This document shows, in pieces, positions 27,532 to 38,650 of a stretch of 64,000 nucleotides of DNA (position 1 is the stretch's first letter; each line of letters opens with the position of its first letter). Under the pieces are notes generated by a model, which made no database searches, had not been told where the DNA came from, and worked only from the letters and a program-made list of their open reading frames with translations. A program made the position numbers and the translations under genes. The DNA lies in assembly GCA_026413225.1 (NCBI GenBank), contig CM048553.1, positions 116,194,690 to 116,258,689 on the forward strand, read 5' to 3'. This stretch comes from Otis tarda. Its lineage: Eukaryota; Chordata; Aves; Otidiformes; Otididae.

Positions 27532-28663
27532 TTGACAATGTCCCGCATGATGTCCTTCTCTCTAAACTAGAGAGACACGGGTTTGATGGATGGACCACTC
27601 GGTGGATAAAGAATTGGCTGGATGGCCACACTCAGAGAGTGGTGGTCAACGGCTCAATTTCCAAGTGGAGGTTGGTGACGAGTGGTGTTCCTCAGGGATC
27701 CATGTTGGGCCTGGCCTTACTTAACATCTTTGTCAGCGACATTGACACTAGGATAGAGTGAACCCTCAGCAAGTTTACCAATGACACCAAGCTATGTAGT
27801 GCGGTCGACACGCTGGAGGGGGGTGATGCCATCCAGAGGGACTTTGATAGGCCGGAGAGGTGGGCCCGTGCCAACCTCATGAAGTTCAACCAGGCCAAGT
27901 GCAAGGTCCTGCACCTGGGTCAGGGCAATCCCAGGCACAAATACAGGCTGGGTAGAGAATGGATCAAGAGCAGCCCTGAAGAGAAGGACTGGGAGTGCTG
28001 GTGGATGAGAAGCTCAATATGAACCAGCAATGTGCCCTTGCGGCCCAGAAAGCCATCCCCATCCTGGGCTGCGTCAAGAGAAGCGTGGCCAGCAGGTCGA
28101 AGGAGGTGATTCTCCCCCTCTACTCTGCTCTCTTGGGACCCCACCTGGAGTACTGTGTCCAGTTCTGGAGCCCCTAGCATAAGAAGGACATGGACTGGTT
28201 GGAGAGGGTGCAGAGGAGGGCCACGAAGATGATGAGAGGGCTGGAGCACCTCTCTTATGAGGACAGGCTGAGAGAGTTGGGGCTGTTCAGCCTGAAGAAG
28301 AGGAGGCTCCAGGGAGACCTTATTGTGGCCTTCCAGTACCTAAAGGGGGCCTACAGGAAAGACGGGGAAAAACTCTCCAGTAGGGCCTGTTGCCATAGGA
28401 CGAGGGGTAATGGTTTTGAAATAGAGGGAGGTACATTCAGATTAGATACTGGGAAAACTTTTTTTCCAATGAGGGTGGTAGAACACTGGAACAGGTTGCC
28501 CAGAGGGGTGGTAGATGCCCCATCACTGGAAACATTCAAGGCCAGGCTGGATAGGGCTCTGAGCAACGTGATATACTTGGAGATGTCCCTGCCCCTTGCA
28601 GGGGAGTTGGACTAGATGACCTTTGATGGTCCCTTCCAACCCTAACTATGCTATGATTCTATG
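27532..28663 (+). mobile_element. CR1 LINE, 5'-truncated, ORF2 reverse transcriptase part to 3' tail
   Basis: This plus-strand CR1 starts inside RT motif A ([20 protein letters not shown]). It continues through [10 protein letters not shown] (motif B) and the catalytic motif C, then [52 protein letters not shown], the C-terminal [16 protein letters not shown] block, and a tail ending ggactagatgacctttgatgg and ctatgattctatg. Motif C reads FTND (27774-27785) instead of FADD, so one of the two catalytic aspartates is asparagine. There is also an in-frame TGA at 27759-27761 and a one-base loss near 27987 that moves the frame. The copy cannot have encoded active enzyme in its present state. The 28190-28615 part is still open for 141 codons. 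Confidence 0.96.
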
Positions 28664-31600
28664 TGTGCATACCTGTACACCCTGCTACAAACACCCCCTC
28701 CGCCCCCTCCACTATATAAGAACACATTCACAAGGCCATAGTATATTAAAAATTACAACTTTTGCTTTCATTTGAATTCTGTCCCCCTCTTTGTATAGGT
28801 TAAACTCTGACTTCAATAGGATCTACTGACATTTTTTTTTATATTCAGTCTATTCTTCTATAACTGTTCGGGAATTTTGAGCTTTCATTTCTTAAATTTG
28901 TGCATTATCAATTTTCTCAGTAGTGATAGCTACCTCTTCTCTAGCTATCTTTTAGTGCAAAAATGCAGGACAGAGAGTCTTTAAATTTTTCCTGGGGTAT
29001 GACTGTGGATGTTGTGCATGTATAACAACCCAACTCTCCCTTTCTATCAGCAGCCCCTCCTCTCCATCCCTGTCTTACATACTGAATTTCTTCACAGCAG
29101 CTGTTCTTGATAACACTTAAAAAGTGATTATATCTGTTGTCAATTTGGGTAAATTATTAACATCAAACTAGCAGCAGGCTCCCTGACATTAAATTGCAGG
29201 TTTTCCATGAGCAAAGAAGGACAAGCCAGAGGAGAGAAAAGTGAGTGGAAGGAAATGGGTGGAGTAGTATTGGTTGGGGGGAATTATGAGTGTATAAAAA
29301 GAAAAAGAATTGATCAGAAAATCCAAATTTTAGCTTTTATTAGAGATTTTTTTATGTTTTCCTGTCATGTTTCCAATACATGCATTATCATTACAGTGAG
29401 GAGCACTGAGAGTGGAAAGACCCAGTCTAGCCTGTGCAGAGAGGTATAGAGGGGTTAGAAAAATTAATACTGTTTTAACCTCTTTTTTTTTTTTCACTTG
29501 TGTCTTAGCTGTGAGAGTGAGCTACTACAGTCACCTCCTGCTTAACAACAGCTCGTTGTTATTATAGGTTATTCAGCAAGGAGTTTCTGACTGGTTTCAT
29601 AAACCAAGAATTTATTGAATTCTAAGAGATGAACGATGAAGATAAATTGGGATATGTCTAAAAGAAATTAAAAATTATTACTTGCACAAAATTTAGAGTG
29701 TGGCTGGCTGTACCACCAAATTTGCAGTTAACACTGTTAGGAATTAAAGGTATGTAACTGACAAAGATGGATGTCTCACTTTCTTGGTTCCCACCTGTGC
29801 CATTTAAAATAAATATTATAATAATTGATCTCAGTGAATGATGTGCATGTGCTAAATGATGCTTGATATATGACACCAACTTCGTGCTTCTGGCACTGAT
29901 GGATGAGCTTAGTCTTCCTATAATGAAAAGATGGTCAAACTTTCAATTACACATATCGCACCTCTACAGACAAAGCACGATGAAAATAAATTTGATACTA
30001 TTCAGCTACCACCCACTTAACATTAGCACAGACCAAAAAAAAAAAAAAAATAATCGAAACTCTATGACAGCAAAATGGGTACCATTTTAGTTTAATTCCT
30101 GAATATATTACTCTGTGGCATAAAATGTGAAATGCACACTTCTTTTTATTTCAGAGCATTTGTTACATTACCTCCTCTGGGGTCAATTGCACCATAAGTG
30201 AGATTCATGCAGAGTCATAAAGCACCCTGGGGAAACACACAGGAAAAAAAAATCCTACTGTGGGAAAGAAAAATTCCTTGCTTCCCCAGGCACACTTCGA
30301 GGAACAGCAACATCATGTCTAAAGTACACTATTATGTGGTACAGGCAAAAACTACAAGTCAGGGATTCAACTGTTTTTATCACTACAGGTTACAAATCAT
30401 TCATACATTTTCAGGGTGAGCTTAGAAGATGATGCTATGTTTGTAGCAGCGGAATTTATTTGGGATCTTTCTATAGATCTATCCCTCTCTTCCCCTTCAG
30501 CAAGTGCTGCAAGAGCGGAAATTCTAGGAGCAAAACTGAGACATTCAATTGAGTAAGAGTTTTTTTTCCAAAGTAATGACTTCAGAAATCAGCTTCTGCA
30601 GGACCTTTCATAGGTATTCTAGATATTTTCCTTTTAGATCTGATGTAATTGTGGATATTTAATTACCTTTATAAATGTTTAATTCTTCTAGGAATTTTTA
30701 TAGGAGTTGTTCAAGTTAATTTATGATGTGGATAATTTATTGTATTTTATCAATCTCATATTTACATGAAGATAGACTTTCAAGGTGGCATAAAATGCTG
30801 TAACTAGGCCTCTAAATTCTTGTTGTAGTCTGTTGAAATGAGGTTGATCGAGTGTTGAGAGCTATTTTACTGAAAAATACAGACAAAGAGATAAAATGCA
30901 AGTATTCTAGACTCCATTGCCCATACTAGAAAAGGAAAAATTTTATTTTCCCACAAATGGCTAGTTAGTGTCATCACATGTGAGAGCAGAGAAGATTTTC
31001 TGGAACAGCACGGGATACTCTGCTACAGTACTCAATACTTCAACTGAGCTCCCATTGTAGAAAAGGATAAATTCAGTCTCAGTGTCTTAAACTGAGTCAA
31101 ATCATCACCTACCCTCAACTCACAGACAAGCCCATTCCAGTTTAATAGCCATTTCTTCAGTTTAATTTGAAATTTTCCTTGCTTTTAAATGTACATCACT
31201 GACAATAACAAGCAGATGACAAAAATAGCATACTACTTCATGATTAATTCCAAATTAAGGGACTTTTACTAAATCTCATCTTTTCTACAGTCTCTTTAAA
31301 TTTCACATGGCAGTATTTTCAAACTCTCCTAATGGACAAGTGTTTCTGTACTTTTATTTATCCACTAACAAAACAGACTAATAAACTCCATTAATTAAAG
31401 AAGAATTTAGAGAGAGAGCTTGCAATTGATTTTGAAGTAAGATTACATTAATTTCAGTTATTTTCTGTCCTATTCCTGACACAGTTGTAGAACATTACCA
31501 GATGTCCTTTTCCAGATCCAGCTGTGTGTGCTAACTTTGGGTGTTAATAATTCCAGCTGCTTACAACAGCTCACCAGCTGACAAAGGTAATCTGAACTAA

Positions 31601-33192
31601 CTCTTCTCAAATGATGTTTTTTAAGCAGTACTCTCTGCAGACCTTTCACAGAGCTGGGCAGGAATTAGTATCTAGCAGAATAGTGGTAGGAAGAAACTGA
31701 GTGTCAATAACCATCTCACATGACACAGTTATCCAGAAATAAATCTCACTTTGTGGTGTGTAATTTTTATCATTAGTTCTTTCTGGGCAGACGTTTTCAT
31801 TAAGATGCCCACAAGAATTTCCCCTGATGAGTAAAGATTACTATTAAATTCAGTAATCTAATGGGTATGAGGAATAAGAACTGTGAAGAGGTTGTTTTCT
31901 AAGATTAGGTTTCTCTCCACTCTCTTTTAGACATGAAATGCAAGATGGATACATTCTGTTGGAAGGATTTAAAACACCGTCCTGGTCTGTATGATGTAGC
32001 AACATCTCTTCTCAGACTTTCCTTTCTCTATACTGAATTCCTAATCAAGCCTGGGGAAATTAATAAGACCCCTCTGGACTTTTACTGAAGTTTCTATTTA
32101 CACATGACAAGACAAGGCCTCTTTTTCAAGCTATGAATAATAATATTTTTTTCTATTTTATTTAACAACATGAATCAAAGAGTAAGTTCATTTGTAATTG
32201 ATACATAATATATCTATTATTTTTAATGAGAATTAAATCATGCACAATTAATTTCTGCATCCAGTTACACCTATAGTAGTAAAAAAAATGGATAGTGCTC
32301 AGAAATCACATCTGCTTCCTAGCATGGCAGAAGAATTCTTCATACATGGAGAAGTTATGCAGTTTATTTTCAAACGTTACTCACGAGACCCTAGATTGGA
32401 CTGCCCTTTAGAACATGTACATCATTTCAGTTAGATTGGTCTTCAAAATGACTAATAATTAAATTCTGGAAGGCATGAGAATGAGTTTGACTTGGAACTG
32501 AGTGGGATTTTTTTTTTCTCCAGAGGCATGTTACTTTCTACTTAATTTAATATACTTTACATTTTTAATGTGCTGCAAATATTGTATTTTAAAGAATTTG
32601 TTGGTGCCTGCATCTCTCAAAATATAAAATTTTTAGTAAGTAAAAACATAATATTTATTTGAAATATAGACACCTTGGGAACATTGTGTGATGCATCAAA
32701 TGTTTTGTTCAGCCACATAATGGCTATACAGAGCATACATTCATGTTATATTTAGTAAATCTGCACTTAGAAGAATTGGTAAACAATCTTAATCTCTTTA
32801 TTATTTTCAGACTTTTTTTTTATCAGAAAGAAATAATCAGTTACAAATACATTTAGTATCTTTTCAATTAAACTGACTGATTTTGATCTTAATAGTAATG
32901 AAAAAATAATACTGCAACAGATGTTAATATCCACAAAACAAGATCAGATTAGAGAAGATTAGAGCTAATGTCCATGAAGTGAAATTCAGATCAGATTCTG
33001 CATTTAAAAACACAAGTAAATATTTGAGTACAAGCTATTTTTACAAAGGCTATGAAATCTCTCTGATGGAATCAATCATTTCAGTTTTATAGTATCTGAC
33101 ATTCCAATAAGAATTGGATATCTGTAATGAAAGGGAAAAGTGTATTCAAGAAAAGAACCTACTAAAATATATTTGAGACCTTCATGAAGAGT
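28664..33192. other. Unique AT-rich non-genic DNA
   Basis: Nothing recognisable as a gene. It contains a 16-base A run (30035-30050) and short T runs. Confidence 0.55.
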
Positions 33193-33850
33193 AATATTGG
33201 CCTGGTTTCAGCTGTGATGCAGCTAATTTTCTTAATTTTTCTTCTCAGCAGCTGCTGTGTTTTGGATTTAGTATGGGAGTTGGTATGTGAAGAATGTTGA
33301 TAATACACTGATGTTATGAGTTGTTGCTAAAGAGACCAAGGACACTGTCCAACTCCCCAGATTTCGCTATTGTGCAGGTACAAGAAGCTGGAAGGGGTAT
33401 AGCCAGTACAGTTCATCCAAGATGGCCAAAGAGAGTATTCCATGCCATAAATGTTACAGTCAGTATTCAAGTGGGAGTGGGCTGGTGAGCTGGCTCACTT
33501 TTTCTTTCATTGTTCGGAATTGTTCTGGGGTCATTTTCAGTTTTTCTTTCATTCGGTGATTGCTACTTGGAATGGGCTGTATCAGTCATCAAGTTGTTGG
33601 GTGGTGAGAAATTGTGCATCATTCATTTTGTAATTTTTTAATTATTCTTATTGTTATTCCTGTTATTATTATTCCTATTATTATTATTATTAAATTATAT
33701 TTTCCTTTGCTATCCTAGTAAATTATCTTTATCTCAACCCATGAGTTTTCTTTTCTTCCTGATTCTCTCTCTCATTCCCTAGGGAGGGGAGAGTGAGTGA
33801 GTGGCTGTGTAGTACTCAATTGCTGACTGGTGTTAATCCACGGCAAATAT
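33193..33850 (+). mobile_element. Solo LTR, avian ERVL-like, family B, with 5-bp target duplication
   Basis: The LTR itself is 33198-33845 (648 bases), starting tggcctggtttcag and ending taatccacggca. It is flanked on both sides by aatat (33193-33197 and 33846-33850), a 5-bp target-site duplication. That size fits the class III (ERVL-like) group better than class II elements, which usually make 6 bp. Internal blocks match the minus-strand copy at 23168-23801, including acaagaagctggaaggggta, ggagtgggctggtgagctgg, a TTA-rich patch (33655-33705), tctttatctcaacccatgag and gagagtgagtgagtggctgtg. No interior is present, so this is a solitary LTR. It looks structurally whole but is old, diverging from the other copy by roughly a fifth. 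Confidence 0.9.
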
Positions 33851-33872
33851 CTAATGGCAATCTACTCAAACA

Positions 33873-33932
33873 GTTGGACTTGATGATCCTGGAGGTCTTT
33901 TTCAACCTTAAGATTCTATGTTTCTGTGATTC
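33873..33932 (+). mobile_element. CR1 3' tail fragment
   Basis: gttggacttgatgatcctgg followed by gtctttttcaacc and attctatgtttctgtgattc is the terminal untranslated part of a CR1 on the plus strand, of a different type from the other copies. Only about 60 bases are traceable. It lies 22 bases beyond the family B LTR duplication, so the LTR may have landed in or beside an older CR1 whose 5' side is no longer recognisable. Confidence 0.7.
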
Positions 33933-35012
33933 AAAAGTGATACAACTGTCAAAATGAGCTGAAGGAGGCATAGAATTACTTATGTTAAGCAAGTATTTAT
34001 CACTTCAAGAATATTTCAGTGAAGATAAAATCCAATACAAATGTACATTTAACCTCTTAATATACTAAATAATTCCCTGATAGTGTTGCATTTAAGCATA
34101 GTCCTATAACCACAATGCATCAGTAAAAAGTAGCTCTCTTTTTGCCACTCACATTGAGAATGAAAAGGCTGAATATTAGAAAACATATTTGATAAGATGA
34201 TGTTTATGTACATTGTGCAAAAGATTAAAAAATTTGCAGATTTGTCTGTGCATTTCTATAACTGCAGGCCCAGACAGCAGCAAGATGGCTTCTTCTTAAA
34301 CCATATAGGATTTTGGGGAGCATTAATCAAAGTGACAATACACAGGAAACAAACAACATTGTCCTCCTGTGATAAAGAATGAATAAAACCCCAAACAGAA
34401 ACCAACAATAAAGAGCCCTAGCATAAATCCTTCTTCTAAATCTAATAATAATGGGATCTAGCTGCCAAAAATAACCAGTCTCTCAAGCCATAAAGGCTTC
34501 CTACATGTGGATTGACACATAGAACAACAGAGTTGTTCAGAGGAAAAAGAGAAGGTAGGTGAATGAATTAGCGCCTCCCACGCAATGTCTTCCTATGGAA
34601 GTGCTGTCTGTATTTCCCTGCACAGGTACGCAAGGCACGTGTGTAGCCTGACTCCTCAGAGTTAGAGAGTGTTAGACATTTTGCTGTGAAAGAAGCTGTC
34701 AGAAGCTGAAATGTGACTTACAGGAGTGTGTAACTTATCTTTGTAAAACACTATCTATTATTAGATACTTCTCTAAGATGGGGAAGTGCTGTTTTCACAA
34801 TTTTAGAGACAAAGACCTGAAATATCGAAGTTATGTCTGAAAAATACAGGCTTAAATAGCTTAAATGTGAAGTCTTGCCAAGGAATTTGAAATCACGTCT
34901 AGGCTAATGTCCCAAGTATAGGACTTTAACTACAGGACCAGTTTAATAATTAGCACTAAAAGGAGCTTCTGCCTCAGGAAGGTACTGGATGGAACTTGTT
35001 ATTATTGAACAA

Positions 35013-35047
35013 CCATGCCATGCCATGCCATGCCATACCATACCATA
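35013..35047. repeat. Pentanucleotide repeat (CCATG)4(CCATA)3
   Basis: Four CCATG units are followed directly by three CCATA units. A single G-to-A change was evidently spread along half the array by slippage. Confidence 0.95.
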
Positions 35048-35999
35048 CCGTTTCTTAATTTCTAATCTTTACTCATCACAATAGTTTGTTTTGCTCTGTC
35101 TGACATGTTAAGCAAAAGGATTATGCAGTTGTGGTTCACTGCAAGTTTGAGGAGGGAGGACATTTTTGTTTCTAGTTAGATGGTAGTAAACAATATTGTA
35201 AGATCCAGAAAAGACTATTCTGAACATATTAAAATATATATAATTAATATATTTTTAAATAAATGAAGCTCAGATGGATTGAAATACCTTTTCAATTCTT
35301 TAAAAGAATTTAACTGAAACTTCAACTTTTTTTTGCTAACATTCTCATTAGAATTATTTTAATGTGTAGTAGGATAGATCACTGAAATTTTAGAAATTAC
35401 AAACTTTTTAACTTAGCAAATGGGGATATAAGAACATTTCACTAATGTTTAATTTTTACCCTCAATATTTTTTTCTAAGCATTAAATCTGTCACATTTAA
35501 TATTTTTGTACACTTTTCCACAAATGTATTCACTTCCAGAATTGACTATTTTTAATTTAAAAAACAAGCCTTGCAGATAATTAACACTCTATTAATGAAG
35601 TTAAAGGGGTTTTGGTTGGTTGGTTAAGGTGTTTTATTGGCTGGTTGAGGTTTTTTAATACTTTAATGATGCGTTTTCAGGTTCCTGAGATGTGGACATT
35701 TTTTAGACCAAGATAGGTAGACAGAAAGAGCACCTTAACCTGATGTGGCATGCATAGAATCAAAATTTTTTAACAAAGTCCAATTAAAAAAAAAGTCAGA
35801 TATTTTCCCCTGAAATTGTCAAAGAAGCTAACAGCAACTCAAAAACCCCCAACAACAATAACAAAAACTTCAAGTAAATTCTTCTCATATAAAATTCTCT
35901 TCTGTCTCAGAAGAAAAGTACCAGAATAAAAACCCCAATGTTATTCTTGCTAGACATTTGCTTCAGGAAAGAAAATAAATATTAATAATTTGGACTTTT

Positions 36000-36150
36000 T
36001 TTGCTTTTAAAAAAATATTAAATAATAAACAATACTTTGTGTAAAATTATTAATAATAAATTATAAAATTTATATAAATTATATATTTATTATATATTTA
36101 TATAAATTATAAAAAATATATAAGTTATAAATACAAAAATAATTTTTATA
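36000..36150. repeat. Extremely AT-rich low-complexity patch
   Basis: Repeated words such as aataataaac, tataaattatat and ttatatatttat make up almost the whole stretch, with very few G or C bases. Confidence 0.75.
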
Positions 36151-37862
36151 ACCAGGCAAATAAAACAATCGGAACACAGGGTTTCTCACAAATTATAAAT
36201 TAGTTAATGGCTTGCCTTTCTATATAAATAACCAAAAGGGAAGAGTTAAAGAGAATAACCTGAAAGTTCCTCCAGTAAGAAATGAATATTGGAAATTAAC
36301 TCTAGAAATTATTTAGTGCAATATGTAAACAAATTCTGTGTTGTTGACTTCTTGTGTTTTATGTAAAGTCTTATATTTGGGGAGAAAAACAAAAAATGAC
36401 TTAATTTAGACCAAACACCCAGGGAATTCTGATCTTGATGTTACTCAGATATATTAAACAAAGGGTTTTTTTTTCCTTTCTTTCTTCCTCTCTTATGCCC
36501 TGCACCCCACCACACCTCAAAAAAAAAAAAAAAAAAAGGAAAAGAAAACCCAAATACCACAACACTCTATCAGAACAGAGACACGTCAAGTCGTCTTCTT
36601 ATTTGAGGACAGAAAGAGCTTTACGTTGATAGAAAGGGGAAGAGGGTCACTTTCCGATAGCAGTTCTCCTTTATCATTTGCAGGGGAGCGCTGAAAAAGG
36701 TGCAATCCACTGAGGAAAAGGTCATAAGAACAAAACAGTGTGCAATGGGCAAGTATATGTTATATGGTGGTTGATCTCATGGGACACATACTACTCAGCT
36801 ACCAGTTGCTTAATTTATAGTAGAGCACTCTATTGGGATTTGCCAAATCAGTGAGTCGAACTGCTGACACTTGCAAGCCATGGCATGCAGAAACTCAGTC
36901 TGTTGTGATTTACAGGATCATAAATCTCACAAACATAGGAAAGGTAAAACTATCCAGGATTTAAAAAGCATAAGGTATATAGGGGAAACTTCTTAGATGT
37001 CATACTCTTTCATGGGAGAAATATGTCCCGATATCTAAACTTGTTCAGACAAAAATGCAAGCCTTGATCATCACCTTCTTTTTAGTACTCCTAATGTCAT
37101 TGACAATGGTACCTATTTTGATCCCATAGCTATTTTTTTTTTCTTGAAAGACAGATAAATAACTGTGATCTCTGGCTTATAAACTATAGCTTTTGAGAAG
37201 CGTCAACTCTTACATAACCATGCTACTATGATTTCTCAAGCAGCAAATTATGAGCCTAAATAAGACATACAGTCCCATAGTAAATTTCCTAGAAAATTCT
37301 GTCATAAAGTTGGTATATACATTTCTAAACCTCTGTTTTTTGCAAGAGGGTTTCAGAGGATGGTTCCTATGTATCAAAAGAGTCTGGACTGTCTTGATTG
37401 ACAATGTGACAATATAGAATGGAAAAAAAAAAAGAAGATTTACAGAGATCAATCACTTAGAAGGTTTTATAGCTTTGCATACGTGGACACTGAATTATAA
37501 TGCAAGGTAATTCTTTCAAAATTACAGAACATATCACTGCCAGGAAGGAATTGCTCAATAAATATGAGAAGTCTAACGTGGCAACAGCCTCCCTAATGAC
37601 TGCATGCTAGCAGGTGGCAAATGCAACTTTCAAAAAAGAAAGGATCAATGTAGTTACAGAAACCTCACTCTGTTCAAAAATAGATTGAGCATAAGATTAC
37701 AATCAATATCTCTTTGGGGCAAAATGAAGTTAAGACTTTTAGAGCCTTAAATAAGAGATGGAAGGCATAATTGTACAGGGAAAAAGAAATATTTCTCGGT
37801 CTGTCTCTCTGGGATTACATATTGCGTATCAAACATACACATAAGGGGATGAAACAGTGAAA

Positions 37863-37945
37863 GAAAGCTTGTGCAAAAGAACTTAGACCATTTAACTATT
37901 TACTGAAAGCTTGTGCAAAGTACTTAGACCATTTAACTATTTACT
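37863..37945. repeat. Tandem duplication, two ~42 bp units
   Basis: The unit starting gaaagcttgtgcaaaagaac (37863-37904) is repeated at once at 37905-37945 with only a small difference after gtgcaaa. Both units end accatttaactatttact. The close similarity suggests a fairly recent event. Confidence 0.93.
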
Positions 37946-38434
37946 GAAACAAAGAAGATGGAGAAGATGTTGTTGGAGGAACTATGTAAAAGGCGTTCAA
38001 CACTTGCTGTAGGTTATAGCCATCTCTGTAATGTGGAGTAATAACACAGGCCCAGGTAACAGCCAGATTGCATCCCGCGGTGTGGTACAGGGGCTGCAAC
38101 CATAATTCCAGTATACAATCTTTATAAGGAACAACAAAAAGAAACTAGGGTGGTTGTTCAAGCCCTATTATGGATAGGCAGCTTGTTTTTCAGATCCTTT
38201 CCTACGTCAATGGTGTCAGTTTGAACTGTGCTCCATGTTTGTTTGACCTGCTGAAAGTTTAATAAACCTAGTTATTAAACTGCAAAACTTAAAATTCCCT
38301 TTTATGCTCTCTCCAAACTGGTAAAAAAGGCAACTGACTGCTCTACACTAGCCCACCTATTAGTTTAGGGTCATTTTCATGAGACATTACTACAGTATAC
38401 AATAGATCTCAAAAGTAGGAAATACAGAATTTTT

Positions 38435-38650
38435 TCAGGTCAGGTGTCTCCTATTTTCTACTTGGTTGTATCTTTTAATTCTATACTGTATTGCTGATTG
38501 ATTTCTTCTTGATTGCTGGTTGTAGTTATGGAGCTGCTTGTAGCAATATTTGGTTATGCCTGTATGCTTTGCAAGTTGCTCCAGAAAAGCTTGCTGAAAT
38601 CTGGGCTCATGTCTCATAAATATTTGTTTCATAGCAGCCATTAAAAGCAT
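38435..38650 (-). other. Unidentified short open frame (71 codons)
   Basis: This minus-strand frame has a true ATG at 38650 and ends at TGA. The product would be basic and rich in Q, N and R (for example FLEQLAKHTGITKYCYKQLH and NYNQQSRRNQSAIQYRIKRY), with no membrane segment or motif that I recognise. An in-frame stop lies eight codons upstream of the ATG. I see no promoter, splice or polyadenylation signal that decides the matter. It is listed because its composition is protein-like, but chance is the more likely explanation. Confidence 0.15.
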
